DNA of 64,000 nt, taken from Cyclina sinensis (lineage: Eukaryota > Mollusca > Bivalvia > Venerida > Veneridae). Under the pieces are notes generated by a model that saw only the letters and a list, made by a program, of their open reading frames with translations, made no database searches and had not been told where the DNA came from. The DNA is taken from assembly GCA_012932295.1 (NCBI GenBank), contig JAAONU010000010.1:26178987-26242986 (forward strand), written 5' to 3'. The translations under genes were made by a program, and so were the position numbers. Below, one piece after another: positions 22,412 to 37,400 of the stretch. Numbering within the stretch: position 1 is the first letter of the stretch; every line of letters starts with the position of its first letter.

Positions 22412-25400
22412 GTAAGTTTGTTTTGTACACTTTTTTGTTAAGTATAATTTTAGCTGCTGTAAAATATCAACTTAAGATGTCTTGATTTTAGCAGCTTCAG
22501 AGTTTCATTTTAACGGTTTGAAGTGTTAATCTATGGCACACATTATTTAGCAAGACAACACTGAAACAGAAAAATATACTCAGCTCTGGCGCGCAGATGA
22601 TGACATTTACTGTGTTGTAATTTTTGGCAGTTTAAATCTTTTTCACTTAATGACTGCTCATATGATGGAGGTAGTTCTAGAGTGTTCAGTGCAGGAAGTA
22701 ACTTGAGTAATTATTTCGGAATTTAAGACGAATCACCATGCCGATATAAAAGCAAGAAAAAAAGTAAGGGTGATAAGGAACAACTGGTAAGATAAAATAC
22801 ATGTATTTAAATCTGTTAAATGTTATTTCCTAATTCGGTCATATCATGACATGGGGTAAAAGATAAAAACTTTAGCAAACGTGTAATCTGTCAGTCAGTT
22901 ATATCAAGAACGAGTTAAAAGGAAGTTGATTTAAAAACACATATGAAACCTTTTGTAAGTCAAATATTCACACAATATTCAGATTCAGTTTGTATTGTAA
23001 ACTTAATTTCCAACTGAAAACAAAAGTATAAACATGCTAATATGGCCGACTTCAGAACACAGATACATTGACCGATCGATCGATCGATTGATTGATAATA
23101 ATTGATTGATTGTTTATTTTAAGATCAAAAGAGCAGGTTAGCATGTCAACAGTTCACAGCCGATAAACAAATCAAGAAACTCATCGAGTTCAAGCGCGAG
23201 TTGATAGAACCTTGCCCTTGTGTAAAGCAGAAAATTGATCTGGATTACTCCTTTGAGAAAATTGGAGAGTGTTACGTGCAGAGGTTCTTCGAAAACGGTG
23301 CGAAACAGATGTGTTGCTACAGGTTTGACTTTAATTTGTTGTCTGTTAAAGTGCAATTACTTATGTGACTATAGCTAAGTCTTAAACGCAGATTTTTTAG
23401 TAAATAGTCTGATTTACCGAAACAAAACAAAAAAACAAAGCTAGTTTAAAAAAAAACCTAGTTTTTGCCAAAGTCAATTATAAATCCTTTGTGTACTATC
23501 ATTTGCTTGCTCTTAAATTCAATTAATGATTATGTTGCAAGAATACGATATAGACTATAGACTACTATTTACAGTTTTCATCCTGATTATAACCTTTGAA
23601 CAGAGACGTTCCTTGCTCGGTACTCAAATGATCTTCATGAAAGAATACCATTTTCTGCTCTTTCAAATGTGTCAATATTAAAAACGACATCGGAGAATAC
23701 GTAAAAGCTATCAGATAGTTCTTTCCTACCGTATCAATGTATGTTTTAACATTTTTCAAGCAGCCCTACAACATACGTAGCAACATGGAAATTTAATATT
23801 GACGTCTTTAGACCAGTGGGTGTTAAATGATAATGCCTATATGGCATTTAGGTTTCGTTGTAATATTTCATAGTAACATTGATATGTGATTCACACTGAA
23901 CTTTGTGTGTTTAAATAAACGGATCAATAAATTATTAATAAGTTAGAAATCTACTTTAATCAACAATAGTTATTCTATAAAAATGAGAAAGGAGGTACAG
24001 TAGTTTTGCTCTGACTCATCGATATTCCCCTCTTCTGTCTTTTATAATGTTAATTCAATATCAAACAATGAAGTTTAAAGGAAAGCAAAGTTTTAAACAA
24101 TGTGTGATAATTTTCCCGTGGGATAAAAATATTGGAAAACACCAAATGATTATTTGTTTATTGTCACTGTCCAGAGACTGAAGTACAGATTATTTTATCT
24201 AATTTCTCGTTTTATCTTATCTGTAATTAAATAATTTAGTCAACTGGAATATTATAACAGTAATTTGTAATAGCAACTTCTTGTTTTAACTACACCTTTA
24301 ATTATCTAATTATCTTACGGATATGCTTCTTTTTGTACCATTTAGCCCCGATGGGAACATAGTAATTGGACCTCCTCGTGGTGGGTATTTGTTGATTGAA
24401 ACGTTTTGGAAGAACATGTCAGCTGTGCAAAAAAGCTGTTGTCATGAAGATGCCATGTGTAACATGTTTTATGAAATCAATCCATCAGACGACTGCAGTT
24501 CATACAAACCGCCTTCAATAGGTATTTAACATAATTAAACACTTTACCCATCTCCGTACTTCACTTCGGAAAAACACAAATAATACACAGGCCTATAAAT
24601 ATAAATAGTCCCGTTTAAAAGCAAATACAGTTGAGGGCGGTGGATAAAGAGCAACTCACAAAATATTTTAATATATTTAACTTCCTGTTCGATATGACAC
24701 ATCTGAAGTGTTACGCTTTCTTAAAAGGTATTAAAATAACTTCTTATGTCATTCAGAACAGATAGGTGACTTTAGATCAATTTATACAGTAATGTTTAAC
24801 CAGGTAAAGAATAGAGACTGTTTAAAGTAAACGAGCTTTAGAACACTGGACTTTCGATTCTGGGGTCAAAGTTCGAAATCTCTCAAGGCTTAAAATCACT
24901 AGTGAATCTTTGCATTCCACACTTTTTGCGCGAGTGCTAGTATGTAACCAGGAAGCAAAAATTGAGAGGAAATGATCCTCACCTGCAAGAACTTCTTAAT
25001 CGGTGCACAATATATGAGTTTAAACTGATGTAAACTTAGTAACATGACGTTATTATGAGATCTAGTAGCAAAAATTTTGTTTTCTCTTACAGTTACCTCT
25101 TTCGGTGATCCTAGCATTCAAACAGTCGATGATAACAGTTTTGACTTTAACGGTCTTGGTGAATACGTGTTTCTGAAAACAAGGTATGTGCTCCTGCATG
25201 GAGCTTATTTATTACCTTGTCGACCATAAATTCGATCTTGTCGACCATAATTTCGATCTTGCCGACCCATAAATTCGATCTTGTCGACCGTAAATTCGAT
25301 CTTTAAGCATCTTCCATTCAACTTCTTTTTAAATCTCCGCTAAGGTAGAAACAAAAATAAACATTTTTTAGAAACATCTATTGCATAAGAAGTTTAGATT

Positions 25401-28400
25401 TATTTTTCAACTAAAGTAAAGGCTAGAAGCAGAATGACGAGAATCTAAAACTGACTATATTCAAGAGAGTTAGCACTGCACAGTCTACTTATGATATTTA
25501 ATCTAGCATCATTTACTATCATTCTGTCATTATTAACGAATAACTGACTTTTTTAAAGCTAAATACTGCAAAGTCCTGTAACAACATATAGACGCTATCC
25601 AAATTTGGCGCCATGTTTACGTTGCAGATTTCTGCATGCCATTTTTGACCTGTATGTTGATTTTGTCATGTCATGGCTTAGAAATGTTGTTTATATGTGA
25701 AAGACCACTTAATTTCAATCAATGTAAGTGCAGTGTAACTACTTTAGCATGTTTTCAATGAGTTGACACGGGCAAAGCAGTTGCCATACGTAAGTAAAAT
25801 TCCATTATTTTGACTGTGTAACGGATTTTCCAAGTTACGTCAAAGTTACGCTCAGTGGTAAAACTTTTCATAAATCACTTTATATAGCACCTAATGCTTG
25901 TGCATAAATTTTACAAAATTTGGTGCTACATTTATGCAAATATTAAAAGTGGGTCCCGTAATTTCATGATTTCATAAATAAAATATGTCTTTTTTCCATG
26001 TTTAGTTGATGTTTTTATTTTCTCTACTGCATTGTCGAACTCATATATCATTATTAAAGAAATGATGCTCAGAAGATATCGATTTTTGTCCTATTTTAAG
26101 AGTCGGCAGTTATTTAAGTTTTTGGGTTGTGAGTTCTTAACATTGACGTTTAGCTTTCTCTGTCAACAGTGATCTTGAAATACAAGTAAGGCTAGGATAT
26201 GTTACCCCAGGAAACAAAGACGCCACGATGTTTGAAGCTTTTGCTATTTTTGTAAGTAGATTCTTTTTGCTGTAGTATTTTATACATTTGACATACAAGT
26301 TCAAGAAGCTTCTTTATGTTAAACTGCTAAAGAATTTATTTGCTTTTTAAACACCCAAAACCGTTATTTTAAAAAGTATACTGTAATTTCAAATAAGAAA
26401 ATCATCAAAATACCATTTTTGGATGTTTGTAATCATATATAACAACTTTATGGATACTTGCAGTTATCCAAATACTGTAGCCATTCTGTTCTGTTCATAT
26501 TTAATTAACATGATTAAAGTATTTTACATTAGTCAGATAACTGGTTATTGTATATCGTACAGGACAACGCAACCAGTGACACATTTGAGATACATCTAAA
26601 CAGAACAGGAAAAGACATAGTTGTCTATAAAAATGGCCTTTTCATATGTAACTCAAACAGGGATAAGCCGCTACGCCCCTGTGAAATGCCTCCTAAGAGA
26701 GACCATTGTATGGTTCAAGCAGGTGGTGATAAAGTGGTAATAGTGGGTTGTGGTTTGAAAGAATTTACCAAGCAGGTAAGCCGTGTAATTTTGTCATGTT
26801 CAGAGTTAAAACAATTGTAAAGTATTAGAAAATCAGATCAAGGTTCGTCAAGAATCATATACCTAGTATTAAATCATTTGTATTCTAAAGAAACAGGTAT
26901 ATTGATACATATGTCTGGATGTCACATACTGTACGGCCTCAAACGCACGGTCTTAACGTCTTGTATCATACCAGTAAACTGTATAATTGTTGTTGTCATT
27001 TATTTTGATGATTGAAAATTCTCATATAGTAATTCTAAAACAGACATAATTTAACTTTTGTTAAACCAGCAGAAAGAGTAAGACAGAAATGATATGATAG
27101 GATTTAAAAAAAACACATAAATAATGTGCTTTCAGATATTATTTACATCTGGAGAGCTCATGAGTGTTAACATTGTAGCAAACCAGTATGCAAAGAACTT
27201 GAGCATATCCGGTCTAGCTGGTCATCAAAAAGGAGGAAACTTTGTATTTAGAAATGGAACAGAGATTTCTGTTAACTCTACAGAATCAAAATTTTATGCA
27301 TACGGTGAATCATGTAAGTAATCAAATATTTGTTTTTATTTGGCTTAATTGAGTTCAACACCATCTTACAGTTTAAATCATTGCCTTACGGACTGTTATC
27401 TTAACCAGTGCTCCTGAAAAGTAATCAAAGACAGTCTTGATTGATCATACAAGCAAGCTCTATGTTTCTTCTAGGGGTTTTGTTTGGAATAAGTAATAAA
27501 AGATACTCAATGTTTTCTCCGCGTATTTCAGTTTTAAGTAACTGTTTTTTGTGTAAAAAAAGTAAGATAAATAATCGAGAATCTTAAGTTAGAACAAAAA
27601 TGAACTAGATTAGTATAGTATGATTTTTATTATAATTTTTACTATAATTATTTGCTATTTTGTTAGCTTAGGGACTTCCCCGTTGTTTAAATATTTTAAC
27701 TGCAACTGATATTTTATTAAGGGCTGGATGCAGAAGCTATTGTGGTAATAAATTAGTGGTTATACGACAAACTGTAAGAAGAATGGAAACTTAGTTTTAT
27801 ATTAAATACTTTTAAATAAAAAGGCTGTATGTACTTGACTGTAGTGGTACCTTTAACGGGGCATTTCATAGCGTGATTCTTTGACATTTTCCCTGTCCTT
27901 CTATAATATGAATGCTTTGGTTAAAACAATTATCGCAGGTCTAAATACACAACATATTACAATCATCGCAAGTCTACATAGACAACATACTATAATCATC
28001 GCATGTCTACATAGACAACATATTACAATCATCGAAGATCTACATAGACAACATATTTCACTCATCACAGGTCTACATAGACAACATATTACAATCATCG
28101 CAGATATACATAGACAACATATTACAGTCATCGCAGATCTACACAGACAACATATTACTATCATCACAGGTCTACACAGGCAACATATTACAATCATCGC
28201 AGGTCTATATAGACAACATATTACCATCATCGCAGGTCTATATTAACAACATATTACCATCATCGCAGGTCTATATAGACATCATATTACAATCATCGCA
28301 GATCTACATAGACAACATATTACTATCATCACAGGTCTACACAGACAACATATTACAATCATCGCAGGTCTATATAGACAACATATTAGAATCATCGCAG

Positions 28401-31400
28401 GTCTATACAGACAACATATTACCATCATCGCAGGTCTACATAGACAACATATTACAATCATCGCAAGTCAGAATTTTATGCATACAGTGAATCATGTAAG
28501 TAATCTAGTAATGAAATGTTTGTTTTGATATGATTTTAATGAATTATGACGCCATCTTAAAGTCTATATCATACTGGGCGGAATGTTATTTTATCCAACA
28601 TTCCTGGAAAGAAAACAGAGAGCACTCTTGTTTGATCAATGGGGCAAAATATACATTTTTACTAGTTAGGTTTCAATAAAAAATAAAACATACATGTATA
28701 TATATTTTTTTTTTTGTGTAAAAAATGGGTAAGATAAATTATCGAGGTTCTTATGTTAAAGCTACAATGACAAGATTATTCAAAAACATATAGCGTAGGG
28801 TTTTCCTAACATAGGTACTTCCCCTGTTGTTGTTTTTTTTTTATCTTTGGATTGCAACTATTATTTTATTAAGGATACAGAATCTAATTTGATAATAATC
28901 TAATGGTTATCAGACATACACAATAAAGCGTCAAGTAAAGTTTGTTTTATAAATATATATACAACGGTAAATAACAATGGTGCGTATATATATAGGGGGT
29001 GTTATATGGGCATTTCATGGCGCGTTTCTTTCACTTTTTCTGTTCTGTCCTTCTATTATATGAAATGTAATGATTATAAAAATCTAACATAAAGGTCTTT
29101 GCGATGATCTTGAGTCCATGAAATAAATATCACATTTTCTTAGTCATTCCTATTTGGAAATCAGGGTCTTATTTACAATGATAGATATAAAAGAATATGT
29201 ATAAGTGCACTGAAAACTATGCTTAAACCTTAGAATGGATTCTTTTTATTCATTTAGGGTCCTTGAAAAATGAGTCAGAAAGTCATTTTAACTACTCAAT
29301 TACTGGTTGGAACTACACGTTCTACAACAGAAATCATACTCGACCAACATTTTTTGAAGACCTTGTTGGAAACCTTACAGCACTATTTAATGGATATCCG
29401 ACAGCAACTATATCTCAGTTCAACCAAACATGCAGAAATTATTGGGACAATACACCAAATGAACAGTGTTTATTGACAATAGCAAGAAGTAAAGACTACG
29501 GCCTAGGTGTAGCAGTGATGAAAACCGCAAACGAAACACGATTGAAATGGGAGATATTACGTAAGTAAGCCACTAATGTTTGTTTGTATTCCTTGTTGTA
29601 TTGTCTAGTTTTTTAAATACTATATATTTTGAGCATTTATTTTTAATCTTAAGGACTGTTACACAAAACGTGTCCTATTTAACATAGTTGTTTCAGAAAA
29701 TTGAAATGTAGAAAAATAAGAATTTAAACAGTTCTCGCGTAGTACAAGCACATACACGCGTGCGCGCCCACACTTACGTACCAATACATACGCACGCATA
29801 ACTGTACTAGCACATACACGCGTGCGCGCCCACACTTACATACCCATACATACGCACGCATAACTGTACTAGCACATACACGCATGCGCGCTCACACTTA
29901 CATACCCATACATACGCACACATAACTGTCAAGCACATACACGCGTGCGCGCTCACACTTACGTACCCATACATACGCACGCATAACTGTACTAGCACAT
30001 ACACGCGTGCGCGCCCATACTTACGTACCCATACTACGCACGCATAACTGTACTAGCACATACACGCGTGCGCGCCCACACTTACGTACCCATACATACG
30101 CACACATAACTGTCAGGCACATACACGCGTGCGCGCTCACACTTACGTACCCATACATACGCACGCATAACTGTACTAGCACATACACGCGTGCGCGCCC
30201 ATACTTACGTACCCATACTACGCACGCATAACTGTACTAGCACATACAGGCGTGCGCGCCCACACTTACGTACCCATACATACGCACGCATAACTGTACT
30301 AGCACATACACGCATGCGCGCTCACACTTACGTACCCATACATACGCACGCATAACTGAACTAGCACATACACGCGTACGCGCCCACACTTACGTACCCA
30401 TACATACGCACGCATAACTGTACTAGCACATACACGCGTGCGCGCCCACACTTACGTACCTATACATACACACGCATAACTGAACTAGCACATACACGCG
30501 TGCGCGCCCACACTTACGTACCAATACATACGCACGCATAACTGAACTAGCACATACACGCATGCGCGCTCACACTTACGTACCCATACATACGCACGCA
30601 TAACTGTACTAGCACATACACGCGTGCGCGCCCACACTTACGTACCCATACATACGCACGCATAACTTTACTAGCACATACACGCATGCGCGCTCACACT
30701 TACGTACCCATACATACGCACGGATAACTGTACAAGCACATACACGCGTGCGCGCTCACACTTACATACCCATACATACGCACGCATAACTGTACTAGCA
30801 CATACACGCGTGCGCGCCCACATTTACGTATCCATACATACGCACGCATAACTGTACTAGCACATACACGCGTGCGCGCTCACACTTACGTACCCATACA
30901 TACACACACATAACTGTACTAGCACATACACGCGTGCGCGCCCACACTTACGTACCCATACATACGCACGCATAACTGTACTAGCACATACATGCATGCG
31001 CGCTCACACTTACGTACCCATACATACGCACGCATAACTGTACAAGCACATACACGCGTGCGCGCTCACACTTACATACCCATACATACGCACGCATAAC
31101 TGTACTAGCACATACACGCGTGCGCGCCCACATTTACGTACCCATACATACGCACGCATAACTGTACTAGCACATACACGCGTGCGCGCCCACACTTACG
31201 TACCCATACATATGCACGCATACCTTAACTAGCACATACACGCGTGCGCGCCCAAATTTACATATCCATGCATACGCACGCATAACTGTACTAGCACATA
31301 CATGCGTGCGCGCCCACACTTACGTACCCATGCACACGCACGCATAACTGTACTAGCACACACACGCGTGCGCGCTCTCACTTATGTACCCATACATACG

Positions 31401-34400
31401 CACGCATAACTGTACTAGCACATACACGTGTGCTCGATCACACTTATGTACCCATACATACCCACGCATAACTGTACTACGACATATACGAGTGCCCGCT
31501 CACACTTACGTACCCATACATACGCACGCATAACTTTACTAGCACATACACGCATGCGCGCTCACACTTACGTACCCTTACATACGCACACATAACTAAA
31601 ATAGCACAAACACGCGTGCCCACCCACAATTACGTACCCATACATACGAACGCATAACTATACCAGCACACACACGCGTGCGCGCTCACATTTACGTTCC
31701 CATACAAACGCACGCATAGCTGTACTAGCACATACACGCGTGCGCGCCCACACTTACGTACCCATACATACGCACGAATAACTGTACTAGCACATACACG
31801 CGTGCGCGCCCACACTTACGTACCAATACATACGCACGCATAACTGAACTAGCACATACACGCATGCGCGCTCACACTTACGTACCCATACATACGCACG
31901 CATAACTGTACTAGCACTTACACGCGTGCGCGCCCATACTTACGTACCCATACATACGCACGCATAACTGTACTAGCACATACACGCGTGCGCGCCCACA
32001 CTTACGTACCCATACATACGCACGCATAACTGTACTAGCACATACACGCATGCGCGCTCACCTTTACGTACCCATAAAAACGCACGCATAACTGTACAAG
32101 CACATACACGCGTGCGCGCCCACACTTACGTACCCATACATACGCACGCATAATTGTACTAGCACATACACGCGTGCGCGCCCACACTTACGTACCCATA
32201 CAAACGCACGCATAACTGTACTAGCACATACACGCATGCGCGCTCACACTTATGTACCCATACATACGCACGCATAACTGTACTAGCACATACACGCGTG
32301 CGCGCCCACTCTTACTTACCCATACATATGCACGCATAACTGTGCTAGCACATACACGCGTGCGCGCTCACACTTACGTACCCATACATACGCACGCATA
32401 ACTGTACTAGCACATTCACGCTTGCTCGCTTACACTTACGTACCCATACATACGCACGCATAACTGTACTAGCACATACACGCGTGCGCGCTCACACTTA
32501 CTTACCCATACATACGTACGCATAACTGTACTAGCACATACACGCGTGCGCGCCCACACTTACGTACCCATACATACGTACGCATAACTGTACTAGCACA
32601 TACACGCGTGCGCGCCCACACTTACGTACCAATACATATGTACGCATAACTGTACTAGCACATACACGCGTGCGCGCCCACACTTACGTACGCATACATG
32701 CGTAAGCATAACTGTACTAGCACATACACGCGTGCGCGCCCACACTTAAGTCTCATACATACGTACGCATAACTGTACTAGCACATACACGCGTGCGCGC
32801 CCACACTTACGTACCCATACATACGCACGCATAACTGTACTAGCACATACACGCGTGCGCGCCCACACTTACGTACCCATACATACGTACGTATAACTGT
32901 ACTAGCACATACACGCTTGCACGCCCACACTTACGTACCCATACATACGCACGCATAACTGTACTAGCACAAACACGCGTGCGCGCCCGCACTTACGTAC
33001 CCATACATACGTACGTATAACTGTACTAGCAGATACACGCGTGCGCGCTCACACTTACGTACCCATTCATACGCACGCATAACTGTACTAGCACATACAC
33101 GCGTGCGCGCCCACACTTACGTACCCATACATACGCACGCATAACTGTACTAGCACATACACGCATGCGGGCTCACACTTACGTACCCATACATACGCAC
33201 GCATAACTGAACTAGCACATACACATGGCGCGCCCACACTTATGTACTTATACATACGCACGCATAACTGAACTAGAACATACACGCGTGCGCGCCCACA
33301 CTTACGTACCCATACATACGCACGCATAACTTTACTAGCACATACACGCGTGCGCGCCCACACTTACATACCCATACATACGCACACATAACTGTACTAG
33401 CACATACACGCGTGCGCGTTCACACTTACATACCCATACAAACGCACACATAACTGTTCTAGCACATACACGCGTGCGCGCTCACACTTACATACCCATA
33501 CATACGCACGCATAACTGTACAATCACATACACGCGTGCGCACTTACACTTTCGTACCCATACATACTCACACATAACTGTACTAGCGCATACACGTGTG
33601 CGCGCTCACACTTACGTACCCATACATACTCACGCATAACTGTACTAGCACATAAACGCGTGTGCGCTCACACTTACATACCCATACATACGCACGCATA
33701 ACTGTACTAGCAAATACACGCGTGCGCGCTCACACTTACATACCCATACATACGCATGCATAACTGTACAAGCACATACACGCGTGCGCGCCCACACTTA
33801 CGTACCCATACATACGCACGCATAACTGTACTAGCACATACACGCGTGCGCGCCCACACTTACGTACCCATACATACGCACACATAACTATACCAGCACA
33901 TACACGCTTGCGCGCTCACACTTACGTACCCATACATACGCACACATAACTTTACCAGCACATACACGCGTGCGCACCCACACTTACGTACCCATACATA
34001 CGCACACATAACTTTACCAGCACATACACGCGTGCGCACCCACACTTACGTACCCATACATACGCACACATAACTGTACCAGCACATACACGCGTGCGCG
34101 CTCACACTTACGTACCCATACATACGCACACATAACTATACCAGCACATACACGCGTGCGCGCCCACACTTACATACCCATACATACTCACACATAACTA
34201 TACCAGCACATACACGCGTGCGCGCTCACACTTACGTACCCATACATACGCACACATAACTATACTAGCACATACACGCGAGCGCGCCCATACTTACGTA
34301 CCCATACATACGCACGCATAACTGTACTAGCACATACACGTGTGCGCGCTTACACTTACATACCCATACATACGCACACATAACTGTACTAGCACATACA

Positions 34401-37400
34401 CGCGTGCGCGCTCACACTTACATACCCATACATACGCACGCATAGCTGCTCACACCAAAGAAATAAAAGTCCTAACACTCTCGGAAAAATATTTTAAGGA
34501 ACACTTTCATTAACAATATTATTTGGTTCATGTGATTGTTCTTAAATGTTAGCCAATTGATTAAGGTAAATTATTCTGTTCATTGCAGATAATAAGGCAC
34601 CAATCTTTACCACAGACTTGCCAGATAACATTACTGCTGTTTACAAACAGGACCAGAATATCACTATTCATTTAAATAGAAATGTGCGGGACGATTCAAA
34701 CAAGACGTTAACTTTCAACGTTAAAACAGAATTGCCTGAAAATGAATATACATTAGGTAAGATATACTTGACACGTTAACAATCAAATCATTTCAACATT
34801 ATACAACGAACGAACAGATTCTATCTGAATATTCTTCTTTTGAAAGGACAGATTATGAAGAGTGGTAAAGAACCATACATTGTTTACTAAATAATGATAA
34901 GCATATGGCTTGATTACCAATTAACTTATTGAAAAGAAAGCTTATTTTTGAAATTTACTGTCATCTTTGTTTATATCTGAAACAATTAATACAAAAAAGA
35001 TAGAACTCTGCACAATGACATTTTTCTCTTAATATTTGTGTGTAATCTGACATTGTCTTTGAGAATTTTTATCATCTTGTCAGAAATGAATAACACCAGT
35101 TAACTTCGAAAAGTATGAAAAGGGAGACTTTTACCTCCGTCTTCCAGAAACAGATAAGAATTAGAATGATAGATTTTTTTAATGTTTTAAAAGTAAGGAA
35201 TGGATGAAGACACATTTGTCAAATTTTAACCTGTATAGGTGAAGCATGAAGCATAATTAAAAATTATTATCCAACAACCGCCTTTTCTCTTTATTTTTAT
35301 GCAAAACTATATATTTATACATATTTTTTTTTTTCAGAAAATGGAGTATTTACTTGGAATGTTAGTACAGGCTTAAGATACATTGACACGAGTTTCAAGT
35401 TTTTTGCGACTGACCGTTTAAACTTAACTACTAGTCACGTGGTTACTGTTTTCTACTGTGGCTGCCAGGAACCAAGTCAATGTAACTTTGATAGACTAAA
35501 CACAAATTCTTCAGGTATATTTATGTTTTTACTTAAAAAATTATGGTTATTTCATTTAAAAAGGCCGGAAAGGTGACGTTTTGCTCTTTATGCTAGATAT
35601 GTTAAACTTAAAACTGTAAAACGGAATAGTGCAATGTTAATGACTGTCGTTGATCAAAAAAATGAAAATAATGTGAAGACACTGGCACTTGTCGCGTAAC
35701 CCTTTAGCAATTATGTGGCTGTTAAACTTCTAATATACATACCTAAACCTCGAACATGACTCAATCCCAATAATATATGTAGGTAAGAGAAATAAAACAT
35801 TTTAGTCTCTTACTGTTCATTCGTTTTTGAATGTTTCTCAATCATGAGGAAATCGCCTTGCAATGTAAATCTTCTACTTAGCAAAGAAATATTAAATTAT
35901 AAATCACAAAGATATTACCGTAAGACAGATATTACCGTTAGATAAAAAATGAAGATATTATCGTAAGACAGATATTACCGTTAGATAAGAAATGAAGATA
36001 TTATCGTAAGACATATATTACCGTTAGACAAGAAATGAAAATATTATCGTAAGACAGATATTACCGTTAGATAAGAAATGAAGATATTATCGTAAGACAT
36101 ATATTACCGTTAGACAAGAAATGAAAATATTATCGTAAGACAGATATTACCGTTAGACAAGAAATGAAGATGTTATCTTAAGACAGATATTACCGTTAGA
36201 TAAGTAATGAAGATATTATCGTAAGACAGATATTACCGTTAGATAAGTAATGAAGATATTATCGTAAGACAGATATTACCGTTAGACAGATATCACCGTT
36301 AGATAAGTAATGAAGATATTATCGTAAGACAGATATTACCGTTAGATAAGTAATGAAGATATTATCGTAAGACAGATATTACCGTTAGGCAGATATTACC
36401 GTTAGACAAGAAATGAAGATGTTATCTTAAGACAGATATTACCGTTAGATAAGAAATGAAGATATTATAGTAAGACAGATATTGCCGTTAGACAAGTTAT
36501 GAAGATATTACTGTTAGACAAAAAAAATGAAGTTATTGCCGTTAGACACATATTATTGTTAGACAAGTAATGAAAATATCACCGTTCGACTAAATAAAGA
36601 TATGGCAGTTAAACTAGAAATGAAGATTTTTACCCAGTGACTAGAAATGGAGATGACACCGTTAGACAAAAAATGAAAATAGTGCCGTGGTAATGAAACC
36701 ATAAAAATGTGTTTTTCTGTCAGGTTTCAATTATATAAGTAGAGTGCTTGGACCAACGCCCGGCGTATACCAACGCTCGGCGTAAATCTATTTTTTCACG
36801 GAATTGATATTTTTTCTTAGAAGAGATTTAAAACTCTTCTTAAATTCGAGTTAAGTGTCATTTCGTCTATCTTTTCACGGTTCTCTGAACTTCCGGTATC
36901 ATCACGTGACTTAAGCATTGCACAAAACGCACTGTTTTCTTCGCGAGATCATGTACTTCCGCTGTTAGATACGCAATGAATAGAAACAATCTATTTAATA
37001 CTTCATTCATTTTGTGTTCAAGAAAGGTTCTTTGCATAATTACAAAAGATTTCTTTTTGAAAGGTCGCCGATCAGGTCATCTACGGTACGCCGAGCATTG
37101 GTACAATTTTGTGCAAACCGGACATGTTTTACTCGGTCTATTTATAGCCTGTCCTGTTGTTTACGTCACGGTTGTTTCACATGGGGACACTTCGTAAGGA
37201 TTTAGCAAAGTTTACTCTTGAATATAGTTAGTTCATAACATGAAATGAGTAATTTGTTTAGTCTCTTCAAGGAAATTCCTTTGATTTTACGCCGAGCATT
37301 GGTCTGACCACTCTAGCATCAAAAGAATACGCATATAAGACAGGTTAAGATTCGAACAAGACAATTTCAGTCCTACAGACTGTACAGCCATTCACTGATT

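Noticed and set aside
23138..23356. 72-codon minus-strand frame
   Set aside because: It is the antisense shadow of the AMOP exon 23124-23322, whose plus-strand motifs and splice sites are clear.
29807..34045. Cys/Val-rich frames of 60-90 codons on both strands
   Set aside because: All lie inside the 62-bp minisatellite; no splice context or domain.
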